From JBCCOW01 sp038749105 (lineage in GTDB: Bacteria > Planctomycetota > Phycisphaerae > Phycisphaerales > Phycisphaeraceae), in contig JBCDIM010000060.1 in NCBI GenBank assembly GCA_038749105.1, positions 1-22,129 on the forward strand: a stretch of DNA of 22,129 bases, given 5' to 3'. Positions within the stretch are counted from its first letter, which is position 1. Every line of letters starts with the position of its first letter. The position numbers and the translations under genes are program-made. The notes under the pieces are model-generated. The model was not told where the DNA came from, did no database searches, and saw nothing but the letters and a program-made list of their open reading frames with translations. This document shows, one piece after another, positions 1 through 5,589 of this stretch.

Positions 1-666
1 ACTCCGGTTGCGTGGATCGGCCTCGAAATCCTTGTGCGAGCCCGGCACCACCTTCATCGCGCCGTTCTCCGCTCGGTGTGGGTCGATCGCGATCCCGGTC
101 TGCACCCACGACCGCGACAGGTCTTGAAAATCCTCCACCGGTTGACGCGACCGCACATCCCGGTGCAGCGGCCAGGTCACCTTGCTCTGCGGCTTCTTCC
201 AGTGCAGCTGATTAATGACCTGCTTCACGCTGCTGCCGATCAGCGGCTCGAGAATCATCAGCATCCGCGGGTCCACCCGGTAGTGGTCCAGCACCGCGTC
301 GTGATACGACGGCCACTGCATCCCCCGCACCGTGACCTCCGGGTTCTCCGACTCGTGCTGATGAGAATCGTCGACCCAGATGATCGTGTTCTGCTTCCGC
401 CACGTTCGGCCCAACAGCGACCCAAAAAACTTCCAGCGGTCGACCGCCGTGGCGAGCTGATCGACCTCGTGCCGGTTGAACACACCCTTCACGATGGTGT
501 AGCCCTCTTCCCAGTACTGCTCGATGTTCTCGGCCGTCATGGGGTTGTGCGGGTTCGCCGTCGAGGCCGGCAACCGCGCGTCGTGACTAGAAGGCAGCGG
601 CAGCCCCGGGTCAAGGGTGGGCGTCTCTAAGCTGAGCGAGGCGATTGGGGTGGTGGGGGTGGACAT
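1..666 (-). CDS. Phytanoyl-CoA dioxygenase (PhyH) family protein, 3' end cut by window edge
   Basis: An open frame runs from the ATG at 666 to the window edge (222 codons, no stop), so the C-terminus is missing. PhyH proteins are Fe(II)/2-oxoglutarate-dependent oxygenases that hydroxylate small organic substrates in the cytoplasm. The frame shows the expected N-terminal stretch (EQYWEEGYTIVKGVF, about residues 49-63), an iron-binding HxD (H168, D170 in WPLHRDV) and the later VVPGSHK segment (about 206-212). The distal iron His and the 2-oxoglutarate Arg would lie beyond the edge. The start at 666 has a GGAG eight bases upstream and overlaps the end of the IclR gene by 40 bases, which suggests one transcript with translational coupling. 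A second ATG at 540 starts just before the conserved domain and is an alternative. The substrate cannot be told. The family call is firm. Confidence 0.85.
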   Translation of the reverse strand, partial: MSTPTTPIASLSLETPTLDPGLPLPSSHDARLPASTANPHNPMTAENIEQYWEEGYTIVKGVFNRHEVDQLATAVDRWKFFGSLLGRTWRKQNTIIWVDDSHQHESENPEVTVRGMQWPSYHDAVLDHYRVDPRMLMILEPLIGSSVKQVINQLHWKKPQSKVTWPLHRDVRSRQPVEDFQDLSRSWVQTGIAIDPHRAENGAMKVVPGSHKDFEADPRNRS

Positions 667-1418
667 GACTCGGTCTCCATCAGTTGTGTCTTCAGGTCCT
701 CGGCCGCATCACGACAGGCGGCGACAAGCGACTCAATGCGTGGCTCATCCAACTCGGGGCGGGCGGATCCCGAGGCCACCCCCAACAACGCCACCACGCC
801 CAAGCCCTCGAGCACCACAGGCACCGCTAGGCCGTACTGATCGTGATGGTCATTCGGCTGTTTCAGCGCGTAACCCAGCTCCCGAACCCGCTCCAGCTCT
901 TCCCGGAACACCGCCGCATCCGACCACACCTCGCCCGCGCCAAACGCCAGCCCCGCGATCACCCGATCACGCTCCGCCTCTTCCTGCATCGCCAACCACA
1001 CCCTCCCGGATGCCGACCGCGTGACGCTCAGCACCGATCCCAGCGTCTCCGAGGTCGGCCGGATTTTGCCGCCGTAGGCGATGTGCGCCAGCGTGACCGC
1101 GGAGTCGTCAAACGGCACCGAGAGTACCGCCGACCAACGCGTCCGTCGCATCAACCGATCCACCACCGGCAGTCCGAGCCGCCGCATCGGAATGTCACGC
1201 AGCATCGCCTGCCCCAACCGCAACGCCCCCACCCCGATCGCATAACGCCGACGGTGGTCCTGCTACACATACCCCTTACCCACAATCGTTTGCAGCAAAC
1301 GATGGACATGACTCGGCGGCAATTCCATAGCCTGTGCCAGCTCGCTCACCCCGTGCGGCCGCGGAGCCCGGGCGACGAACATCAGCAGATCGAGACCATT
1401 TTCAAGCGTCCGGTTCAC
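627..1418 (-). pseudogene. IclR-family transcriptional regulator interrupted by an in-frame TAG
   Basis: Read from the GTG at 1418, one frame encodes an N-terminal winged helix (ENGLDLLMFVARAPRPHGVS, then SHVHRLLQTIVGKGYV) and an IclR effector domain (from YAIGVGALRLGQAM to the stop at 627), about 263 residues, the normal family length. Codon 52 is TAG (1265-1263). It sits between GYV and QD, where family members usually have a Gln, Glu or similar residue, so a single substitution explains it. Homology continues in the same frame on both sides, so this is not a frameshift. The shorter downstream open frame (GTG at 1232) has only the ligand domain and could not bind DNA. The gene lies immediately upstream of the PhyH gene, which it probably regulated. 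Recent inactivation, suppression or a base-call error are all possible. Confidence 0.8.
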
Positions 1419-1452
1419 ACCATAATTCTATATTATAGAATTTAGATGTCAA
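1418..1452 (-). promoter_or_regulatory. Promoter of the IclR-PhyH unit, apparently leaderless
   Basis: On the minus strand a perfect -35 TTGACA (1452-1447) is followed by a 16-base spacer and TAGAAT (1430-1425; five of six matches to the -10 consensus). Seven bases further lies 1418, the first base of the GTG start of the IclR gene. If used, the transcript would begin at or next to the start codon, with no room for a ribosome binding site. The ATG at 1423 is out of frame and runs into a stop after two codons. Confidence 0.6.
1424..1442. promoter_or_regulatory. Palindromic operator candidate in the IclR promoter
   Basis: A perfect inverted repeat, AATTCTATA-T-TATAGAATT, covers the spacer and -10 region of the IclR promoter. 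A second, shorter dyad (ATGTT-GG-AACAT) lies at 1466-1477, just upstream of the -35. IclR proteins typically bind AT-rich palindromes of about 15 bp in their own promoters, so autorepression is the simplest reading (inference). The stretch is strikingly AT-rich against its GC-rich surroundings. Confidence 0.55.
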
Positions 1453-1728
1453 GATATGATTCTGTATGTTGGAACATTTGAGACATCATGCGAGGCGTTC
1501 GGACGCGAACGATCTGCCCCCAAGTGCGGACGCGGGACAGAACCTCGGCGCCTCGCTGGCTTTCGCCAAACAGCGCGAACCAAGCGACACGCCCCGAGAG
1601 CAGAGTCACAGCTGACGCGGTGGTCGCCGGCTGCCTGCATGGGCCACGCATCTCGCTAAATCAAAGACGCGGGGTGGGCACAACACGGTGCCGCTTCAGG
1701 CTGCGGTCGAGAGAGAAGCTATCGCACT

Positions 1729-1740
1729 TGACCTGCCCCC
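1729..1740. repeat. IS terminal inverted repeat, orfB end
   Basis: TGACCTGCCCCC matches the complement of 2995-3006 exactly. It lies 18 bases beyond the orfB stop codon. Similarity between the two ends falls off after the twelfth base. Confidence 0.85.
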
Positions 1741-1757
1741 GCGGTTCGTACCAACTT

Positions 1758-2660
1758 CTAAGTTAATCCAAGGGTGTGTCCTGGGCGTTGCAGAGGCGGG
1801 CGGAGCGTAGTATAGCCCGGCTCTGCTACGAGCCACGCCTCGGGGGCGGGTGGCCGATAGCCCAACGCCGAGTGCGGGCGGACCGTGTTGTATTGACCAC
1901 GCCAGCGCTCGATCAATATCTTGGCTTCGTACAGCGTGGCGAACACCTCACGCGCCAGCAACCCATCCGCGAGTTTCCCGTTGAAGCTCTCGATATAGCC
2001 GTTCTCCCACGGGCTCCCCGGCGTGATATACAGCGTCTTGACCCCCACCCGCTTCAGCCAACACCGTACCGCCTTCGCCGTGAACTCACTGCCGTTATCA
2101 GATCGAATGTGATCCGGCACGCCCCGCGTCGCCATCAGCCACGCCAGCCGTTCCAGCACATCGCCGTGGTTCAGCCTCCGCGCCACACCGATCGCCAAGC
2201 ATTCCCGCGTGAACTCATCGATCACCGTCAGCATCCGGAAGCTCCGACCGTTCCGCGTCCTCGCCTGCACTAAGTCATAGCTCCACAAATGGTCCTTGTA
2301 TTCAGGACGAAGCCGGATGCACGAGCCATCGTTCAGCCAGAGCCTCCCGCGTTTGGGCTGCTTCTGCGGAACCTTGAGGCCCTCCCAACGCCAGATACGT
2401 TCAACACGCTTGTGGTTTACCCACCAGCCCTCGCCACGCAGCAACGCCGTGATCCGGCGGTGACCATACCGCCCGTACATCGACGCCAGCTCGATTATCC
2501 GCTTTGTCAACGGAGCCTCGTCGTCCCGCTCGACCGGCAGGTAACGCTGTGTCGCCCGCGACTGCCTCAATAGCCTGCATGCCCGCCGTTCGGAAGCCCC
2601 GAACCGATCCCGGATCACCGCGACCGCCTCACGCTTCCGACGCGGGCTCAGAAGTTTCCC
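1758..2660 (-). CDS. IS3-family transposase OrfB (DDE integrase core), read by -1 frameshift from orfA
   Basis: OrfB is about 300 residues from the frameshift site, the usual IS3 length, and catalyses transposon strand cleavage and transfer. It begins with the KREAVAVIRDRFGASERRACRLL helical region and a YGRYGHRRITALL segment, then has the RNase-H-like core with all three catalytic acids: D129 (WSYDLV), D188 (IRSDNGSEF) and E224 (GYIESFNGKL). The D-E gap is 35 residues, the DD35E signature of IS3. The C-terminus has the expected YNTVRPHSALGYRPP. No good start codon lies near the frame opening, so it is normally made as an OrfAB fusion. The upstream break in orfA probably prevents an active fusion here, although orfB itself looks intact. 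Confidence 0.88.
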   Translation of the reverse strand, partial: GKLLSPRRKREAVAVIRDRFGASERRACRLLRQSRATQRYLPVERDDEAPLTKRIIELASMYGRYGHRRITALLRGEGWWVNHKRVERIWRWEGLKVPQKQPKRGRLWLNDGSCIRLRPEYKDHLWSYDLVQARTRNGRSFRMLTVIDEFTRECLAIGVARRLNHGDVLERLAWLMATRGVPDHIRSDNGSEFTAKAVRCWLKRVGVKTLYITPGSPWENGYIESFNGKLADGLLAREVFATLYEAKILIERWRGQYNTVRPHSALGYRPPAPEAWLVAEPGYTTLRPPLQRPGHTLGLT

Positions 2661-2925
2661 TCCGCCACCTCCTGAAGCATCTGCTTGTCCAGGCTCAACT
2701 CCGCCACCAGCTTCTTCAGCCGGGCGTTCTCCTTCTCCATCTCCTTGAATCGCTTGGCCTGGTCCACCTTCATCCCCCGTACTCCTTCCGCCATCGATAG
2801 TACGTCTGCACCGCGACCTCCAGCCGCCGGCACACCTCCGGCACCGCGTGCCCCTGACCCAGCAAGACCTCTGCCTCACGCAGCTTCCCGATGATCTGCT
2901 CCGATGAGTGTCGCCGTTGTGCCAT
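2648..2925 (-). pseudogene. IS3 OrfA (HTH and leucine zipper), frameshifted
   Basis: OrfA starts at the ATG at 2925 (MAQRRHSSEQII) and encodes a helix-turn-helix (KLREAEVLL... VCRRLEVAVQTYYRWRKEYGG). The frame then hits TGA at 2772-2770. The rest of OrfA (MKVDQAKRFKEMEKENARLKKLVAELSLDKQML, the zipper that mediates transposase multimerisation) continues in the -1 frame to the stop at 2650-2648. The break falls on a run of five G (2778-2774 on the minus strand). Six G would restore the usual EYGGMKVDQ junction, so one base has been lost or miscalled. The second part has its own ATG at 2773 with AAGGAG eight bases upstream and could be made separately, but a full OrfA cannot be made without a shift. 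The site does not fit a standard slippery heptamer. Confidence 0.8.
2654..2660 (-). promoter_or_regulatory. Programmed -1 ribosomal frameshift site (G GGA AAC)
   Basis: Seven bases before the orfA stop, the minus strand reads GGGAAAC, phased exactly as X XXY YYZ in the orfA frame (GGA at 2659-2657, AAC at 2656-2654). Slippage by -1 moves the ribosome into the orfB frame (GGG AAA CTT CTG). This is a canonical heptamer of the class that produces OrfAB transposase in IS3 elements. An AGGAGG-like stretch about ten bases upstream could act as a stimulator. Confidence 0.75.
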
Positions 2926-2994
2926 CACTGACCTGCCTTTCCTGATTACACCCATGACCAAGAGATCCTCTCATAAGCCGTGGACTAGTTTTCA

Positions 2995-3006
2995 GGGGGC
3001 AGGTCA
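2995..3006. repeat. IS terminal inverted repeat, orfA end
   Basis: GGGGGCAGGTCA is the exact complement of the repeat at 1729-1740. It lies about 70 bases upstream of the orfA start, leaving space for the transposase promoter. Confidence 0.85.
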
Positions 3007-3120
3007 GAAGTTGAGGACTTCGTCCGAAACACACTAGGAAGTGAAGACGCCACCGGGGGGTGACCAGCGGCGTCCCCAGTTAACCCGCGCGGTCGCGGGG
3101 GTTCGCAACCGGGCTTGAAG

Positions 3121-3193
3121 CTCCCCGAGCTGGACTCGAACCAGCGACAGGGTGATTAACAGTCACCTGCTCTACCAACTGAGCTATCGGGGA
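3121..3193 (-). tRNA. tRNA-Asn (anticodon GTT)
   Basis: A 73-base cloverleaf is visible on the minus strand: acceptor TCCCCGA/TCGGGGA with discriminator G, D-arm with TAGCTCAGTTGGTAGAGC, anticodon loop CTGTTAA (GTT, reading AAC/AAT codons) and T-arm with GGTTCGAGTCC. The CCA end is not encoded (CTT follows). GC-rich hairpins lie downstream at 3046-3074 and 3084-3099. Neither has a T-run on the minus strand, so their role in ending the transcript is uncertain. Confidence 0.95.
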
Positions 3194-3205
3194 ATAGCTG
3201 GAGAA

Positions 3206-3233
3206 AGTCTATCCGCTGAGGGGGGGGCGTCAA
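3206..3233 (-). promoter_or_regulatory. Promoter of tRNA-Asn
   Basis: TTGACG (3233-3228), a 16-base spacer containing a run of C, and TAGACT (3211-3206) sit 13 bases upstream of the tRNA 5' end. The arrangement matches the tRNA-Gln promoter of this window (TTGACG-16-TATCAT), which supports both. Confidence 0.6.
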
Positions 3234-3350
3234 GGCGATCCGGCCGGGGGTGCTAGGGTGTCCGGGGGTTTTGGCCGGCGGGCAGGCGGGCTGAATCCGG
3301 GCGGTTCGACCTGGCGAACAGACGGGTGTTCCCGAAACAGGAGTTTGATG

Positions 3351-4481
3351 ATGACGGCAAGCAAGACACGGCGGCGGGGCGTAAAGCGATGGGCAGGGCT
3401 TGGGCTGGGGGCTCTGCTGGCCGGCGGGCTGGTGGGGGCCGAGGCGTCCGCGGCGGTCGGGCCGGGCATGATGGTGCTCTCCACGCTGTCGCCGGGCGGG
3501 GCGGGAGACGGTTCGTTCCAGGCGGGGGTGTTCGGGCTGCAGAGCGAGACGCAGGGCACGGGCGATGACGTGGGGGTGACGGTGTTCGAGCTGGTGGGCT
3601 GGTCGCGGGTCTCGGAGAACGGGGGCGGCTCGGTCGGCCGGGCGGCCCAGGGCGGGGGCCCGGTGTCGGACGGGTTTGACCCGTCGAACTGGACGGTGGG
3701 CGTGCTGACCAAGCAGGTCTGGTCGAGCGGGGGCGAGGCCGACGGCGTGCCGCAGCGGATCGTCGATCAGCAGGTGTCGGTCGGGGCCCGGCTGGGGGTG
3801 CTGGACCTGGGCGAGTGGGGCCGATGGGACTGGGGGGCGACCGCGGGTTTTGGGTATGCCGGCGACACGCCGTATGCCGGCGGCGAGGCGTGGTACGGGA
3901 CGGGCTCGCTCTGGGGCGCGACGCAGCTGGACCCCGAGTCGACCCTCTTCGTGTTCCTCGAATACAACGGCAACCGCACGATCTTCCCGGATGTGCCGCT
4001 GCCTGGGTTCCTCTACCGCCGGCAGGTCCGCGATGACCTGGCGGTGTCGCTGGGCTTCCCGTTCGTCTCCGCGACCTGGACCCCCAACGACCGCTTCACC
4101 CTCCGGGGCACCATCGCGGTCTCCCTCGCCACGGACCTCGACCTGAGCTACCGGCTCGACGGGGGCTGGTCCGCCTTCGCCCGCTACTACACCGACAGCA
4201 TCGCCGGCGACATCGACGGGGGCACCGACAACCGCCGCATCTTCTTCGAGCAGCAGCGCATCGAGGTCGGCATGCGGCGGAGCCTGAACTTCAGCCGCCC
4301 CGGCCCCGCGACCCGGCCCGCCGCCGGCGATCCCCGCGGCAACGCCTGGCAGATCGAGGCCGCGGTCGGCTGGGCCTTCGACCTGGCATACGACACCGGG
4401 TTCGACTCCCGCGACCTCGCCGGCGTCGCCGACCTCGACGACGCGTTCTACCTCCGCCTCGGGCTCAGCCACCGCTTCTAG
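3351..4481 (+). CDS. Predicted outer-membrane or secreted beta-barrel protein with signal peptide
   Basis: The 376-residue product starts with a clear signal peptide: a basic stretch (SKTRRRGVKRW), a hydrophobic core (AGLGLGALLAGGLVG) and an AEASAA cleavage region. The mature part is rich in Gly, aromatics and alternating polar/hydrophobic segments (for example WDWGATAGFGYAG, LFVFLEYNGN, FTLRGTIAVSL, LDLSYRLDGGWSAFARYY) and ends in HRF. A terminal Phe is typical of proteins inserted by the Bam machinery. I do not recognise a named family; a porin-like role is inference. ATGs at 3348 and 3351 are adjacent. The second is preferred because AGGAG (3339-3343) then lies seven bases upstream. An in-frame ATG at 3258 lies upstream of the signal peptide and is unlikely. 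Codon third bases change from mostly G to mostly C near 3.95 kb, within this gene. Confidence 0.75.
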   Translation: MTASKTRRRGVKRWAGLGLGALLAGGLVGAEASAAVGPGMMVLSTLSPGGAGDGSFQAGVFGLQSETQGTGDDVGVTVFELVGWSRVSENGGGSVGRAAQGGGPVSDGFDPSNWTVGVLTKQVWSSGGEADGVPQRIVDQQVSVGARLGVLDLGEWGRWDWGATAGFGYAGDTPYAGGEAWYGTGSLWGATQLDPESTLFVFLEYNGNRTIFPDVPLPGFLYRRQVRDDLAVSLGFPFVSATWTPNDRFTLRGTIAVSLATDLDLSYRLDGGWSAFARYYTDSIAGDIDGGTDNRRIFFEQQRIEVGMRRSLNFSRPGPATRPAAGDPRGNAWQIEAAVGWAFDLAYDTGFDSRDLAGVADLDDAFYLRLGLSHRF

Positions 4482-4547
4482 ATCTCTTGGCCGCGTTAGG
4501 ATGCAGCGCCACCCCAGCTCCGCCCGCGTCCCCCGCCAGAGACCGCC

Positions 4548-5249
4548 ATGCTCGACCTCACCGCCGCCCCCGCCCGCCCGCTGGTCTCGGCGTCGGTCCT
4601 CTCTGCCGACTTCGGCGCGATGGCTGGAGACTGCCACGACGTCCTCGAACGCGGGGCCGACCTGCTCCACATCGACGTGATGGACGGGCACTTTGTCGGC
4701 AACCTCTCTATGGGCCCCGACATGGTCCGTGGCATCCGCAAGCACGCCCCCGAGGTGTTGATGGATGTGCACCTGATGGTGGACCGCCCTGATCTCTATG
4801 TCGAGCCGTTCGCGGACGCCGGGGCCAACCACCTGACGTTCCACCTCGAGGTCTGCGACCCCGTCCGGGCCCGGCACGTCGATGCCGACGCCCTGATTCA
4901 GCGCATCCACACCGCGGGCATGACCGCGGGCATGGCGATCAACCCGTTCACCGCCCCCGACGGGCTCGCCCCTTACCTCGACCGCCTCGCCATGGCCCTG
5001 GTCATGAGCGTCCACCCCGGGAAGTCCGGCCAGAAGTTCCTGCCCTTCGTGCTCGACAAGACCCGCTGGCTGCACGAACACACCGGGCCCGGCACCCGCA
5101 TCGAGATGGACGGCGGCGTCGGCCCCACGACCTGCGACGACGCGGCCGCCGCCGGGTGCGATGTCATGGTCACCGCCTCCGCCCTGTTCGGCTCCAACGA
5201 CCGCTCGGCCGTCATCGATCGGCTCCACGCCGCGAAGCTCCCGGCCTGA
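4548..5249 (+). CDS. rpe: Ribulose-phosphate 3-epimerase
   Basis: The enzyme interconverts D-ribulose 5-phosphate and D-xylulose 5-phosphate in the pentose phosphate pathway (cytosolic, (beta/alpha)8 barrel, divalent metal). The 233 residues match the family length. Visible landmarks are SASVLSADF (S16), the metal and catalytic residues H41 and D43 in HIDVMDGHF, H75 in DVHLM, the phosphate-side segment VMSVHPGKSGQKF and the second catalytic D188 in IEMDGGV. The usual NPGFGGQ is HPGKSGQ here, a modest divergence. No strong ribosome binding site precedes the ATG (only a GAGA-like stretch). It follows the beta-barrel gene by 66 bases on the same strand and precedes tRNA-Gln, which has its own promoter. 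Confidence 0.93.
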   Translation: MLDLTAAPARPLVSASVLSADFGAMAGDCHDVLERGADLLHIDVMDGHFVGNLSMGPDMVRGIRKHAPEVLMDVHLMVDRPDLYVEPFADAGANHLTFHLEVCDPVRARHVDADALIQRIHTAGMTAGMAINPFTAPDGLAPYLDRLAMALVMSVHPGKSGQKFLPFVLDKTRWLHEHTGPGTRIEMDGGVGPTTCDDAAAAGCDVMVTASALFGSNDRSAVIDRLHAAKLPA

Positions 5250-5276
5250 TCCCGCGGCCTCTGCCTGAGGCGAGCT

Positions 5277-5304
5277 TTGACGCCCTGCCCCCGGCGTCTA
5301 TCAT
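5277..5304 (+). promoter_or_regulatory. Promoter of tRNA-Gln
   Basis: TTGACG (5277-5282), a 16-base spacer and TATCAT (5299-5304) end 14 bases before the tRNA 5' end. The -35 hexamer and spacer length are the same as in the tRNA-Asn promoter. Confidence 0.6.
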
Positions 5305-5318
5305 GCCCGGTCCACACC

Positions 5319-5390
5319 TGTCCCTTGGTGTAATTGGTAGCACGACTGGTTCTGGTCCAGTTAGTCGGGGTTCAAGTCCCTGAGGGACAA
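5319..5390 (+). tRNA. tRNA-Gln (anticodon CTG)
   Basis: A 72-base cloverleaf: acceptor TGTCCCT/AGGGACA with discriminator A, D-stem GTGT/GCAC with AATTGGTA loop, anticodon stem ACTGG/CCAGT around TTCTGGT (anticodon CTG, reading CAG) and T-arm CGGGG-TTCAAGT-CCCTG. CCA is not encoded. A terminator follows ten bases later. Confidence 0.95.
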
Positions 5391-5399
5391 TTCCAGCCG

Positions 5400-5428
5400 C
5401 CTCTCGCCTCCCGCGAGAGGTTTTTGTT
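5400..5428 (+). terminator. Intrinsic terminator after tRNA-Gln
   Basis: A perfect 8-bp stem (CCTCTCGC/GCGAGAGG, 5400-5407 and 5413-5420) with a 5-base loop is followed by TTTTTGTTT. It ends the tRNA-Gln transcript and isolates it from the next gene. Confidence 0.85.
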
Positions 5429-5589
5429 TGCGCATCAAGCGGACCAGCGCGGCGGCGAATTTGGCCGGGCCAAATCTTCCGCTTTGGCGTGATTGACCGA
5501 ACACCTCATAGAGTGTCGGACTTGCGCGAAAGTCATCCGCCTCGACCGCGCCCCCCCCCCTCACCTGTCAAACTTCCCGGAACAGACTC

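Larger units (their letters stand above)
1729..3006 (-). mobile_element. IS3-family insertion sequence
   Basis: A 1278-bp element is bounded by perfect 12-bp inverted repeats (TGACCTGCCCCC at 1729-1740 and its complement at 2995-3006). It contains the two overlapping reading frames typical of IS3: orfA (helix-turn-helix plus leucine zipper) and orfB (DDE integrase core). The protein sequences and the KLREAEVLL / YYRWRKEYGG type of OrfA suggest the IS407-like part of the family, but I cannot assign a named element. No 3-5 bp direct repeat is visible in the bases flanking the two ends, so the copy is either old or has recombined. It lies between the IclR unit and tRNA-Asn. Confidence 0.9.

Noticed and set aside
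1263..1265. Pyrrolysine or other recoding at the IclR amber codon
   Set aside because: No IclR protein is known to use it, no pyrrolysine genes are present here, and a simple point mutation or base error explains the codon.
1443..1728. Possible small genes between the IclR promoter and the IS (open frames on both strands)
   Set aside because: The frames overlap each other, start inside the promoter region, and give Arg/Pro-rich sequences with no recognisable motif or ribosome binding site.
3046..3099. Intrinsic terminator of tRNA-Asn
   Set aside because: Two GC-rich hairpins exist, but neither is followed by a T-run on the minus strand, so I did not call a terminator.
3156..5228. Long 690-codon minus-strand open frame across the outer-membrane and rpe genes
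   Set aside because: It is antisense to two well-supported genes and overlaps tRNA-Asn; its Gly/Val/Arg-rich sequence is a product of high GC.
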